NCBI RefSeq assembly: GCF_019145495.1
Contig: NZ_JAHSTU010000013.1
Span: 62,001 to 126,000, forward strand
DNA: 64,000 bases
Source: Pseudomonas azerbaijanoccidentalis
GTDB lineage: Bacteria; Pseudomonadota; Gammaproteobacteria; Pseudomonadales; Pseudomonadaceae
Reading direction: 5' to 3'
Part shown: positions 8,369 to 16,962 of the stretch, in pieces
Layout: every line of letters begins with the position of its first letter
Numbering within the stretch: the stretch's first letter is position 1
The notes under the pieces: generated by a model
The model's input: only the letters and a program-made list of their open reading frames with translations
The model's database searches: none
Told to the model about the DNA's origin: nothing
Program-made: the position numbers and the translations under genes

Positions 8369-9361
8369 TTAGCTGCCGAACTGAAACCCCTTGCCGGCCG
8401 CACGCGCACGCTCGAAAGCCAAGTTGGCCATGGCCGTATCCTGGGCGCCGGTGCCCGTGAGGTCGCACAAAGTGATTTGCGTTGCACCCGTGCGACCGGG
8501 CCGTTGGCCGGTCAGCACCTGGCCCAGTTCTGCAAAGCCCGATTCGTCGCTGACCACGCCTGCAGCGAGGGCGTGATGCAGCTCACCGAGGATGCGCGTC
8601 TGGCTCAATCGATCCGCCACGTAGCGGTCGACCTGCGCCAGCGCACGGGGGGAGATTTCGTTCTTGTGCTCGGCGTCCGAGCCCATGGCGGTGATGTGCA
8701 GACCGGGGTGCAAATGCCGCACATCAATCAGCGGCTCACGGCTGGGTGTGCAAGTGATCGCAATGTCGACCTCGGCCATGGCTTCGTCGATGCTTGCGCA
8801 CGGCATGACCGCCAGACCGCTGTCGCGGGCCAATTCAATACTGAAGGCCTGGGCCTTCTCGAAGCTGCGCGCCCAGACCCGCACGCTGTCAATCGGCCGC
8901 ACCAAGCGCAGGGCTTGCAACTGCAACGAAGCCTGCTCGCCGGCACCGATCAGCGCCACGCTGCGGCTGTCTTCCCGCGACAACGCTCGCGCCGCCACGG
9001 CCCCGGCCGCCGCTGTACGCACGGCCGTCAGGTAACCGTTATCCAGCAGCAAGGCATCCAGCAGACCGGTGCGCGCCGACAGCAACATCATCATGCCGTT
9101 GAGGCTCGGCAAGCCGAGTTTCGGGTTGTCGAAAAAACCCGGGCTGACCTTGATCGCAAAACGCTCCAGGCCCGGCAAGTAAGCGGTTTTCACGTCCACT
9201 TCGCCGTTATGTTCAGGGATGTCCAGGCGCAGGATCGGCGGCATGGCCACGGCGGTGGTGGCCAGCAGCACGAAGGCCTGCTCGACGGCATCGATACTGG
9301 GCAGATCAAGGGACACGCAGGCGCGCAGGTCCGCTTCGTTCAGCAAGGTGATTTCACTCAT
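8369..9361 (-). CDS. eutC: EutC, ornithine cyclodeaminase-like ectoine utilization protein
   Basis: A 330-residue member of the ornithine cyclodeaminase/mu-crystallin family. A Rossmann NAD-binding motif (VALIGAGEQA, near residues 130-140) and the family's early Lys in FAIKVSPG are visible. EutC works with EutB in hydroxyectoine use; its exact reaction is not settled as far as I know. It lies between eutB (36 bases upstream) and doeA (39 bases downstream). Confidence 0.88.
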   Translation of the reverse strand: MSEITLLNEADLRACVSLDLPSIDAVEQAFVLLATTAVAMPPILRLDIPEHNGEVDVKTAYLPGLERFAIKVSPGFFDNPKLGLPSLNGMMMLLSARTGLLDALLLDNGYLTAVRTAAAGAVAARALSREDSRSVALIGAGEQASLQLQALRLVRPIDSVRVWARSFEKAQAFSIELARDSGLAVMPCASIDEAMAEVDIAITCTPSREPLIDVRHLHPGLHITAMGSDAEHKNEISPRALAQVDRYVADRLSQTRILGELHHALAAGVVSDESGFAELGQVLTGQRPGRTGATQITLCDLTGTGAQDTAMANLAFERARAAGKGFQFGS

Positions 9362-9397
9362 CAGCGCGGCACTCCATTGAGTCGTTTTTGTTGGAAT

Positions 9398-10369
9398 TCA
9401 GGCATCGGCGCCGTTCAGCACGCGCAGGTGCTGATCGACATCGACATTGCGCCCGCTGATCACCACCACAACGGGCCCGCGCGGCTCGATCAAACCTTCA
9501 AGCAACGCCGCAATCCCCACCGCCGCAGCGCCTTCCAGCACCAGCCGTTCTTCGCGATAGGCATGGCGAATCGCATTGGCGATGGAGGCTTCGCTGAGCA
9601 GGTGCAGGTGATCACAGGTGTCACGGGTCATGGCAAAGGTGTAACGGTTGTCTAGGCCGATACCGCCGCCGAGCGAGTCGGCCAGAGTCGGCAGCTCCGC
9701 TACTTCCAGCGGATGCCCGGCCGCGAGGCTGGCGTGCATCGCCGCGCCGCGTTGCATGCTGATGCCGTGGGTGACGATTTGCCGGTTGGCACTTTTCAGC
9801 GCCAGCGCCACGCCGGCGAACAGACCGCCGCCGGACAACGGAATCAGTACTTGAGAGACGTCCGGTTGCTGCTCAAGGATCTCCAGCCCCAGCGTGCCCT
9901 GCCCGGCAATGATTGCCGGATGATCGAACGGTGGCAGCAGTGTTGCGCCCTGCTCATGGGCGATGCGCTCGGCTTCGCGCTGGGCATCATCTTGCGACTG
10001 GCCAACGATGCGCACTTGTGCACCAAGATCGCGTATCGCCTGGACTTTATTTCCTGGCACCAGGTGCGACAGGCAAATCGTCGCCTTCACACCTAGTTGC
10101 GATGCGGCATACGCCAGCGCCCGTCCATGATTGCCCGTCGATGCGGCCACAACGCCCCGCGCTTTTTGCTCGGCATTGAGTTGCGCCACGGCATTGCTCG
10201 CGCCGCGCAATTTGAAGCTTCCGGTGATTTGTCGGGATTCGAGCTTGAGGTAAACCGGCACACCCAACTGCTGCGACAGACTCGGTGAATGCTCCATCGG
10301 CGTGCGCCGCACCAGCGCGGCGATGCGCTGGCGGGCGAGGTAAATATCGTTGAGCTGTAGCGCTGACAT
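9398..10369 (-). CDS. eutB: EutB, PLP-dependent threonine dehydratase-like hydroxyectoine utilization protein
   Basis: A 323-residue fold-type II PLP enzyme related to threonine/serine dehydratases. The Schiff-base lysine is in GSFKLRGA (about residue 53), STGNHGRA is the substrate loop and SGGGLFAG binds the PLP phosphate. In hydroxyectoine catabolism it is proposed to remove the hydroxyl group from the hydrolysed product with EutC. It is the first gene after enuR on this strand; the 106-base gap holds a candidate EnuR operator. Confidence 0.88.
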   Translation of the reverse strand: MSALQLNDIYLARQRIAALVRRTPMEHSPSLSQQLGVPVYLKLESRQITGSFKLRGASNAVAQLNAEQKARGVVAASTGNHGRALAYAASQLGVKATICLSHLVPGNKVQAIRDLGAQVRIVGQSQDDAQREAERIAHEQGATLLPPFDHPAIIAGQGTLGLEILEQQPDVSQVLIPLSGGGLFAGVALALKSANRQIVTHGISMQRGAAMHASLAAGHPLEVAELPTLADSLGGGIGLDNRYTFAMTRDTCDHLHLLSEASIANAIRHAYREERLVLEGAAAVGIAALLEGLIEPRGPVVVVISGRNVDVDQHLRVLNGADA

Positions 10370-10426
10370 GACCGCATCCCGAAGAGGTATTGGGCGCAGT
10401 CTAAGAGGGCTGGATTGTCACGCTGA

Positions 10427-10440
10427 ATGTACTAGGGCAA
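10427..10440. promoter_or_regulatory. Candidate EnuR operator upstream of eutB
   Basis: ATGTACTAGGGCAA, centred on CTAG, matches the site in the enuR-ehuB gap at 11 of 14 positions. It lies 57 bases before the eutB start, where a catabolic-operon promoter would be expected. Confidence 0.55.
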
Positions 10441-10475
10441 TTTAATCGAGAAAATTTCCGGCGTCTTTTTACCAC

Positions 10476-11870
10476 TCAAAAGTCGTGGATTTGCGGGTAC
10501 TGGCCGAAGATTTCGCGCATGCCCATCAGCGCATCGCGCATTTCATCGTCGCTGCATTCAGCGCCGACGCACACCCGCACCGCCCGTGGCCGGGGCGTGC
10601 CGCGTACGGTGAACGGGTCGGGCGATGTGACCGCAATATGCTTGTGACGCAGCGCACGTACCAGGCTGTCGAGTTCCCAGTGCGGTGGAATTCCGACCCA
10701 GGCATTCAGCGCATGGGGATGTTGGCCGAGCAGATATTCGCCGAGGTGTTCAGTGACCATCGCCTGACGTCCGCCTAACAGTTTGCGCTGCAAACCCACC
10801 AGCGTGTCCGCGCGCCCGTCGCGAATCCAACGCGTGGCAATCTCCGAAACCATCGGCGTGGCCATCCAGCTGTTGACCCGCAATATGCTTTCGGTACGCA
10901 ACGCCAGACGCTTGGGCATCACCAGATAACCGATGCGCAAACCGGTCAACACCGATTTGGTCATGCTGGTGCAATAGAACGACAGCTCGGGCAAGTAATG
11001 GCTGATCGGCGGCGCGCGACGCTCGTCAAGCAGCGGTCCGTAGACATCGTCTTCGATGATGTGCACGCCGAAGCGTCGGGCAATCTCGGCAATTTCGCGT
11101 CGACGGTTGTCTGGCATCAGACTGGTGGTCGGGTTGTTCAGGTTCGGGGTGCAGACCAGCGCGGTGATCCGCTCGTTGCTGCACATGTCCTCGAAATGTT
11201 CCGGATCAATGCCGTAGCGATCCATTTCCAGGCCTTTGAGGGTAAAGCCCAGCACTTGGGAATTGCCAATCACGCCGTGGTCGGTGACACCCTCGCAAAG
11301 CACCACGTCATCGGGGCCGGCCAGCGAGGCCAGGGCGAGGAAAATCCCGTGGGCCGCGCCGTTGGTGATCAGGATGTCGTCGCGCTCGACCCGCAGCCCC
11401 TGCCGACCGATCCAGTGCATCGCTGCTTCACGGTGCGACTCGAAACCGGCGATGGGACGAAACGCGTGAATCCACGGCTGATCTTCTTCGGTACTGAGTT
11501 CGCGGCAGGTCTCACGCCAGAACTGGTCGTGCTCGCGGGTGTGCATGATCCGCGTGATGGAAAAATCCACCAATGCGCGTTCGGGACTGTCGAGAATATA
11601 GGTGGCGACCCGATCGCTCATGCGCCGCGACACGAAACTGCCGCGCCCTACTTCGCAACGCACCAGGCCCTGACGTTCCAGTTCCTTATAGGCATTAGTG
11701 ACCGTTTGCACGCTGATGCCCACCGCATCGGCCACCTGTCGTTGCGGTGGCAGGCGCTGATCGTTGACCAGCACACCCTGTTCGATGTCGTCGGCAATCG
11801 CCTGCACCAGGATCTTGTATTTCGACTCGCCGCTGCGGGCGATTTCCAATGCTGCTTTCCACTTGTCCAT
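10476..11870 (-). CDS. enuR: EnuR, MocR/GabR-type regulator of ectoine genes
   Basis: A 464-residue MocR protein: an N-terminal GntR winged helix (about residues 1-75, with QTVTNAYKELERQG) fused to a class I aminotransferase-like domain (about 110-460). The PLP-binding lysine is kept in SMTKSVLTG. EnuR represses ectoine import and catabolism genes; its PLP reacts with the intermediate alpha-ADABA or with diaminobutyrate, which relieves repression. The ATG at 11870 (MDKWK) is preferred over the upstream GTG at 11885. It is divergent from ehuB and upstream of eutB. Confidence 0.9.
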   Translation of the reverse strand: MDKWKAALEIARSGESKYKILVQAIADDIEQGVLVNDQRLPPQRQVADAVGISVQTVTNAYKELERQGLVRCEVGRGSFVSRRMSDRVATYILDSPERALVDFSITRIMHTREHDQFWRETCRELSTEEDQPWIHAFRPIAGFESHREAAMHWIGRQGLRVERDDILITNGAAHGIFLALASLAGPDDVVLCEGVTDHGVIGNSQVLGFTLKGLEMDRYGIDPEHFEDMCSNERITALVCTPNLNNPTTSLMPDNRRREIAEIARRFGVHIIEDDVYGPLLDERRAPPISHYLPELSFYCTSMTKSVLTGLRIGYLVMPKRLALRTESILRVNSWMATPMVSEIATRWIRDGRADTLVGLQRKLLGGRQAMVTEHLGEYLLGQHPHALNAWVGIPPHWELDSLVRALRHKHIAVTSPDPFTVRGTPRPRAVRVCVGAECSDDEMRDALMGMREIFGQYPQIHDF

Positions 11871-11932
11871 CGGCGCCGAACCCACTTATTGGCCAGTGCC
11901 GACAGCATCCCGCGAGAAACCTTGCAAAGCAA

Positions 11933-11946
11933 TTGTCCTAGTGCAA
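11933..11946. promoter_or_regulatory. Candidate EnuR operator in the enuR-ehuB divergent region
   Basis: TTGTCCTAGTGCAA is a near-palindrome (TTG-N2-CTAG-N2-CAA) 63 bases before the enuR start. It fits an operator for enuR itself and the divergent ehu operon. CTAG is generally rare in pseudomonad DNA. Confidence 0.6.
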
Positions 11947-12161
11947 TGCAATGTGGCGCAGGGCTTTTGTATGCTCGGTTCAAGGTCGATGCACAGGCTG
12001 GCGAACCCGCCGACAACAACAACCAATCGATCTGTACCGGAACTGTGCCCGCAAGCTTCGGCTCAACTGGAATACGGCTCCCGTACGCTTTGCTCTTGTC
12101 ACACTGCCTCCTACCACAGAGCCGTCACCGACGGGTCCACAAGAAACAGGAGATTTTATCG

Positions 12162-13019
12162 ATGAGCAATTCCACTCCCCGCAGTTCCCATGTGTTGCGT
12201 CACCTGTTCGTGGCTTGTGCGATGTTCGGTCTGGCCGCCAGCGCCCATGCCGCCTCGACACTGGAAAACATCACCAAAAACAGCAGCATCCGCATTGGCT
12301 ACGCCAACGAAACCCCCTTCGCCTTTACCGAGACGGATGGCCGGGTCACCGGTGAATCGCCGGAGATCGCCAAAGTCATCTTCGCGAAAATGGGCATCAA
12401 GCAAGTCGACGGCGTGTTGACCGAGTGGGGCTCGCTGATTCCAGGCCTGCGTGCGGGGCGCTTCGACGTGATTGCCGCCGGTATGTACATCACCCCCGAG
12501 CGCTGCAAGCAGGTCATTTTCACCGATCCGCAATACCAGTTGCCCGACGCCCTGCTGACCGCCAAAGGCAATCCGAAGAACCTGCACAGCTATGAAGACA
12601 TCGCCAAGAACCCGGATGTGAAACTGGCGATCATGGCCGGCACGGTCAACCTGAAATACGCACGGGATTCCGGCGTGAAGGACGCGCAAATCCTCCAGGT
12701 GCCCGACACCACCGCCCAGTTGCAAGCCGTGCGCGCCGGTCGCGCCGATGCCGCCGTGGGCACCCAACTGACCATGAAAGGCCTGGCCGCCAAGGGTGGC
12801 GAAAAGGTCGAAGCGGTCACCGAATTCAAAGATGACCCGTCGCATACCGGCTATGGCGCCCTCGCCTTCCGTCCGGAAGACAAGGACCTGCGTGATGCGG
12901 TCAACGCCGAACTGAAAAAGTGGTTGGGCTCTGAAGACCACCTCAAGACGGTCGCACCGTTCGGCTTCGATAAATCCAACGTGACCAGCAAAACGGCTGC
13001 CGAGCTCTGCGCTCAATAG
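12162..13019 (+). CDS. ehuB: Ectoine/hydroxyectoine ABC transporter, substrate-binding protein
   Basis: A 285-residue periplasmic solute-binding protein (family 3, amino acid type). The signal peptide covers residues 1 to about 31 (cleavage after SAHA). The mature start NITKNSSIRIGYANETPFAF, with paired aromatic residues, fits the EhuB ligand pocket. It delivers ectoines to EhuC/EhuD. The ATG at 12162 has AGGAG 11 bases upstream; the overlapping AAGAAACA resembles a Crc/Hfq CA motif. First gene of the ehuBCDA operon. Confidence 0.9.
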   Translation: MSNSTPRSSHVLRHLFVACAMFGLAASAHAASTLENITKNSSIRIGYANETPFAFTETDGRVTGESPEIAKVIFAKMGIKQVDGVLTEWGSLIPGLRAGRFDVIAAGMYITPERCKQVIFTDPQYQLPDALLTAKGNPKNLHSYEDIAKNPDVKLAIMAGTVNLKYARDSGVKDAQILQVPDTTAQLQAVRAGRADAAVGTQLTMKGLAAKGGEKVEAVTEFKDDPSHTGYGALAFRPEDKDLRDAVNAELKKWLGSEDHLKTVAPFGFDKSNVTSKTAAELCAQ

Positions 13020-13094
13020 TCGAGACAGGCATGGCGCCTTGGCGCGATGCCTATCCCTGCTGACTCCGGATGTTGAACCATGCAGGTGTGAACA

Positions 13095-13754
13095 ATGGGT
13101 GAATTACTTCCGCTATTGATACAAGGCGCCTGGGTCACGCTCCAGGTGACGTTCTTCGGCTCGATCCTGGCGATTGTCGCGGCCATTCTGGCGGCGCTGG
13201 GGCGCATGTCGCCGTGGCGTCCGCTGAGCTGGTTCTCGGTTGCCTACATTGAAGTGTTTCGCGGCACGTCATTGCTGGTGCAGTTGTTCTGGCTGTTTTT
13301 CGTGTTGCCGCTACCACCGTTCAATCTGGAATTGAGCCCCTACAGCGTGGCCATCGTCGGCCTCGGCCTGCACATCGGCGCTTATGGCGCCGAGGTGATG
13401 CGCGGCGCGATCAGCTCCGTTGCCAAGGGTCAGTACGAAGCCGCAACCGCGCTGAATTTCAGCGGCTACAAGCGTTTTCGCCGGATCATTCTGCCTCAGG
13501 CCTTGCTCGCGGCTATTCCACCGGGCACCAACCTATTGATCGAACTGCTGAAAAACACTTCGCTGGTGTCCCTGATCACGTTGTCCGACCTGAGCTTCCG
13601 CGCCAGGCAACTGGATCAGGCCACGTTCCAGACGTTGGAAATCTTCAGTCTGGCGCTGGTGATGTATTTCATCCTGGCCCAAGCGATCAACCTCGGCATG
13701 CGCAGCATTGAGCGTCGCCTGGCTCGCGGCCGGATGCGTGGAGGTCTGTCATGA
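13095..13754 (+). CDS. ehuC: Ectoine ABC transporter permease EhuC
   Basis: A 219-residue inner-membrane permease of the His/Glu/Gln/Arg type with about five transmembrane helices. The cytoplasmic EAA loop (EAATALNFSGYKRFRRIILPQ, near residues 115-136) contacts the ATPase. It overlaps ehuD by four bases (ATGA), indicating coupled translation. Confidence 0.88.
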   Translation: MGELLPLLIQGAWVTLQVTFFGSILAIVAAILAALGRMSPWRPLSWFSVAYIEVFRGTSLLVQLFWLFFVLPLPPFNLELSPYSVAIVGLGLHIGAYGAEVMRGAISSVAKGQYEAATALNFSGYKRFRRIILPQALLAAIPPGTNLLIELLKNTSLVSLITLSDLSFRARQLDQATFQTLEIFSLALVMYFILAQAINLGMRSIERRLARGRMRGGLS

Positions 13755-14407
13755 CCCTGTTTGACTGGACATACGCCTGGCAGATCCTCCCCGATTTGCT
13801 GCGCGCTTCGCTCAACACCGTGGGCATTACCCTGATCGGCTTTCTGATCGCCATCGTGCTGGGGCTGTTCCTCGCCATCGGCCGACGCAGTCGCCTGTAC
13901 TGGCTGTCGTGGCCGATCGCCGGGATCATCGAATTCATCCGCAGCACACCGCTGCTGATCCAGGTGTATTTCCTCTACTACGTGCTGCCCAACTACGGGG
14001 TCAGCATGACGGCCATGCAAGTGGGGGTCATCGGCATCGGCGTGCACTACGCCTGCTACATCGCCGAGGTCTATCGCGGTGGTCTCGATGCCGTGCCCCG
14101 TGCGCAATGGGAAGCGGTGACCGCCCTGAACATCGCACCCTACAGCGCCTATCGCAACATCATCCTGCCCCAGGCCCTGCGGCCGATCCTGCCGCCGCTG
14201 GGCAACTACCTGGTGGCGATGCTCAAGGACACACCGGTGCTATCGGCCATCACCGTGGTTGAAATCATGCAGCAGGCCAAAAACATCGGTTCCGAAAACT
14301 TTCGTTACCTGGAGCCAATCACCATGGTCGGTCTGTTTTTCCTCGCCCTGAGCATCGCCTTGGCTTATCTGGTACGGCGCCTTGAACTGCGCCTGGAGCT
14401 CCGCTAA
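13751..14407 (+). CDS. ehuD: Ectoine ABC transporter permease EhuD
   Basis: A 218-residue paralogue of EhuC with about five transmembrane helices and an EAA loop (WEAVTALNIAPYSAYRNI). EhuC and EhuD form the heterodimeric channel. It overlaps both neighbours: ATGA with ehuC and a one-base overlap (TAATG) with ehuA. Confidence 0.88.
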   Translation: MTLFDWTYAWQILPDLLRASLNTVGITLIGFLIAIVLGLFLAIGRRSRLYWLSWPIAGIIEFIRSTPLLIQVYFLYYVLPNYGVSMTAMQVGVIGIGVHYACYIAEVYRGGLDAVPRAQWEAVTALNIAPYSAYRNIILPQALRPILPPLGNYLVAMLKDTPVLSAITVVEIMQQAKNIGSENFRYLEPITMVGLFFLALSIALAYLVRRLELRLELR

Positions 14408-15282
14408 TGACTTCTCCACTCTCGACCTCCAACGACCTTTCCCGGCGCGGCAACCTAACGCCGCTGCATCCGCAAGAGGCCACGGCCATGCATCAACCGA
14501 AAGCGGTCAAGCCCATAGTCAGCTTCCAGGATGTCACCAAAAGCTATGGCAATTTCACGGTGCTCGACCACTTGAACCTGGACGTCACACCGGGCGAAAA
14601 AGTCGCGATTATCGGCCCCAGCGGCTCAGGGAAATCCACGTTACTACGGGTATTGATGACCCTCGAAGGCATCGATGACGGACTGATCCGCATCGAGGAC
14701 GATTTGCTAACGCACATGCCCAATCGCAACGGCGTGCTGGTACCCGCCAATGACCGGCACATCCGCCGCGTGCGCGGCAAGATCGGCATGGTGTTCCAGA
14801 GTTTCAACCTGTTCCCGCACATGACGGCGCTGCAGAACGTCATCGAAGCTCCGGTTCAGGTCTTGGGAATGAAACCCGCCGAAGCACGGGAGCGTGCGGC
14901 GGATCTGCTGGAGTTGGTGGGGCTGGGCAGCAAGCTGGGGCATTACCCTTCGCAGCTGTCCGGTGGGCAGCAGCAACGGGTGGCGATTGCTCGCGCCCTG
15001 GCCATGCGCCCGAAAGTCATGTTGTTTGACGAGGTGACTTCGGCGCTGGACCCGGAACTGTGCGGCGAAGTGCTCAACGTGATCCGCAAGCTCGGCGCCG
15101 AACATAACCTGACCATGCTGATGGTCACCCACCAGATGGGTTTTGCCCGGGAGTTCGCTGACCGTGTGTGTTTCTTCTACAAAGGCCAGATCCACGAACA
15201 GGGCACGCCGGCGCAGATCTTCGAGCATCCGCAGCAGGAACGGACGTGCGCGTTTCTCAGTGCGGTGAAAGAGGCCAACTGA
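14407..15282 (+). CDS. ehuA: Ectoine ABC transporter ATP-binding protein EhuA
   Basis: A 291-residue ABC ATPase. Walker A is GPSGSGKST (about 70-78), the signature is LSGGQQQR (about 184-191) and Walker B is MLFDEVTSALDPE. The start at 14407 overlaps the ehuD stop and has GGAG eight bases upstream. A second ATG at 14488 would remove a 27-residue extension that is not conserved in most family members and could be the real start. Last gene of the operon. Confidence 0.9.
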   Translation: MTSPLSTSNDLSRRGNLTPLHPQEATAMHQPKAVKPIVSFQDVTKSYGNFTVLDHLNLDVTPGEKVAIIGPSGSGKSTLLRVLMTLEGIDDGLIRIEDDLLTHMPNRNGVLVPANDRHIRRVRGKIGMVFQSFNLFPHMTALQNVIEAPVQVLGMKPAEARERAADLLELVGLGSKLGHYPSQLSGGQQQRVAIARALAMRPKVMLFDEVTSALDPELCGEVLNVIRKLGAEHNLTMLMVTHQMGFAREFADRVCFFYKGQIHEQGTPAQIFEHPQQERTCAFLSAVKEAN

Positions 15283-15290
15283 AAACTAAA

Positions 15291-15381
15291 GTGGGAGCGA
15301 GCCTGCTCGCGATTGGACCGTCACATTCAACATACTTGTTGACTGACAGGCCGTCATCGCGAGCAGGCTCGCTCCCACAGG
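15291..15381. repeat. REPIN, family B (GTGGGAGCGAGCCTGCTCGCGAT)
   Basis: Two nearly perfect inverted arms around a 45-base spacer, between the convergent ends of ehuA and the OmpA-like gene. The hairpin may help end both transcripts. Confidence 0.92.
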
Positions 15382-15397
15382 TTTTATGTCGCGGGTG

Positions 15398-16129
15398 TTA
15401 TGGGTACTGCTGAACAGTGCCCGGTTGTTGCTGACCGCCGTACTGCTGGCCCGGAATTGCCTTGAGGTTGACCTCTACACGGCGGTTCTGCGCACGGCCA
15501 TTAACGTCGCCGTTGCTGGCCACCGGGTTATCCGGGCCGGCGCCACGGGCGCTCAGGTTGGCACCGCTGACACCTTGCGACGTCAGGTAGGTCGCCACGC
15601 TCTGCGCACGACGCTGGGACAAGTCCATGTTGTGCTGGCGGCTGCCGGTGCTGTCGGTGTAGCCGACGATTTCGATCTGGTTCTGGTTGAACTCTTTCAG
15701 CGAGCCGGCCAGGTTGTTCAGCGGCTGGTAGAAGCTCGGCGCGATGTTCGCCGAATCGGTAGCGAAGGTGATGTTGCCCGGCATGATCAGCTTGATCTGA
15801 TCGCCCTGGCGCTGCACTTCAACACCGGTGTTGGCCATGCTGGCCCGCAGTTTTTTCTCTTGCTGGTCGGCGTAATAGCCGTAACCGGCGGCGGAAGCAC
15901 CCACCACGGCGGCGCCGATCAATGCGCCCTTGCCACGGTTGTTGTGGTCAATGGCGGCACCGGCCAACGCGCCGGCCAGTGCACCGAGGCCACCGTATTT
16001 CGCGGTTTTGCTCATGCCGGTGGAGCCGCTATCGGCCTGACCCTGGTTGTCGTAAGGGTTGGGCGATGCGCAACCGGACAACAGGGCCACGGCAGTAGCA
16101 ACAATAATCAAACGACGGGTGGTGAACAT
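15398..16129 (-). CDS. OmpA-family peptidoglycan-binding lipoprotein (YiaD-like)
   Basis: A 243-residue outer-membrane lipoprotein. The lipobox LLSGC gives lipidated Cys20. A glycine-zipper hydrophobic segment (about 46-85) precedes an OmpA C-terminal domain (about 115-225), with GYTDSTGS and the NRRVEVNL signature that binds diaminopimelate in peptidoglycan. The tail is Gln/Pro/Gly-rich. It probably anchors the outer membrane to the cell wall. It stands alone between ehuA and a divergently unrelated hydrolase. Confidence 0.88.
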   Translation of the reverse strand: MFTTRRLIIVATAVALLSGCASPNPYDNQGQADSGSTGMSKTAKYGGLGALAGALAGAAIDHNNRGKGALIGAAVVGASAAGYGYYADQQEKKLRASMANTGVEVQRQGDQIKLIMPGNITFATDSANIAPSFYQPLNNLAGSLKEFNQNQIEIVGYTDSTGSRQHNMDLSQRRAQSVATYLTSQGVSGANLSARGAGPDNPVASNGDVNGRAQNRRVEVNLKAIPGQQYGGQQQPGTVQQYP

Positions 16130-16233
16130 GAAGAGCTCCTACTTTTTTGCATTCTGTGGTGCAACGGACGTAAGCATCGAACCTTTGCGGGCGTTGGATC
16201 GTTTGTGCCGTTAAAAATTCCGCAGGTTACAAA

Positions 16234-16875
16234 TCAGGCCCGAACAAACGGGTTCTCGCGCATTTCATCGCCAAGACGGGTATCCGGACCATGCCCGGTC
16301 ACCACCGTTGCGTCTTCGTCGAGGGTGTACAAACGTTGCTTGATGGAACGCACGATAGTCGCCTGATCACCACCCCACAAATCCGTACGCCCGACCCCGC
16401 GCTTGAACAGCGTGTCGCCGGCAATCAAAAGCTTGGCATCGGCAAACCAGAAACTCATCGACCCCGGCGTATGGCCCGGCGTGTGCAGCGCTACGCCACA
16501 GCCGCAGGCCAACGCTTCATCATCCGCCAACCAGCGATCCGGCGAGGGCACCGGCGTGTACGGAACCCCGAACATCTGGCATTGCATTTCCAGATTGTCC
16601 CAAAGGAACTGATCTTCCTTGTGCAGGTGCAGGGTGGCGCCGGTTTTTTCCTTCAACTGACCGGAGGCCAGGAAGTGATCGAGGTGCGCATGGGTGTGGA
16701 TGATGCTGACCACTTTGAGGCCCAAGGCATCGAGTCGGGCCAGGATCAACTCATGATTGCCACCCGGATCGACGACGATGGCCTTTTTCGTCACAGGATC
16801 GCCGATGATCGTACAGTTGCACTGCAAAGGGCCGACGGGAAAGGTTTCGCGGATGAGAGCGGGTTGCTGGGACAT
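16234..16875 (-). CDS. Metallo-beta-lactamase fold hydrolase, glyoxalase II-like (YcbL type)
   Basis: A 213-residue binuclear zinc hydrolase. The HTHAHLDH motif (about residues 60-67), HTPGHTPGS, AGDTLF and the late GHGP histidine give the full ligand set. It lacks the C-terminal domain of classical GloB, so it fits the short YcbL type of glyoxalase II, which hydrolyses S-lactoylglutathione or related thioesters. The substrate is inferred. It stands alone. Confidence 0.86.
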   Translation of the reverse strand: MSQQPALIRETFPVGPLQCNCTIIGDPVTKKAIVVDPGGNHELILARLDALGLKVVSIIHTHAHLDHFLASGQLKEKTGATLHLHKEDQFLWDNLEMQCQMFGVPYTPVPSPDRWLADDEALACGCGVALHTPGHTPGSMSFWFADAKLLIAGDTLFKRGVGRTDLWGGDQATIVRSIKQRLYTLDEDATVVTGHGPDTRLGDEMRENPFVRA

Positions 16876-16962
16876 CGAAATCTGCTCGTTAAACGGGGAC
16901 GGTCAATGTTCGCACAAATCAGTATCGAGCCAATGGCAGCGATGTGTAACGTGAAACATTCC

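Noticed and set aside
8369..10369. Ethanolamine utilization genes, because of the names eutB and eutC
   Set aside because: The proteins are a threonine dehydratase-like and an ornithine cyclodeaminase-like enzyme in an ectoine island; they are unrelated to ethanolamine ammonia-lyase.
10998..13019. A 673-codon plus-strand frame covering the enuR region and ehuB
   Set aside because: Its first half is antisense to enuR and reads as low-complexity Arg/His/Gln-rich sequence; only the part from 12162 on, with signal peptide and ribosome-binding site, is a gene (ehuB).
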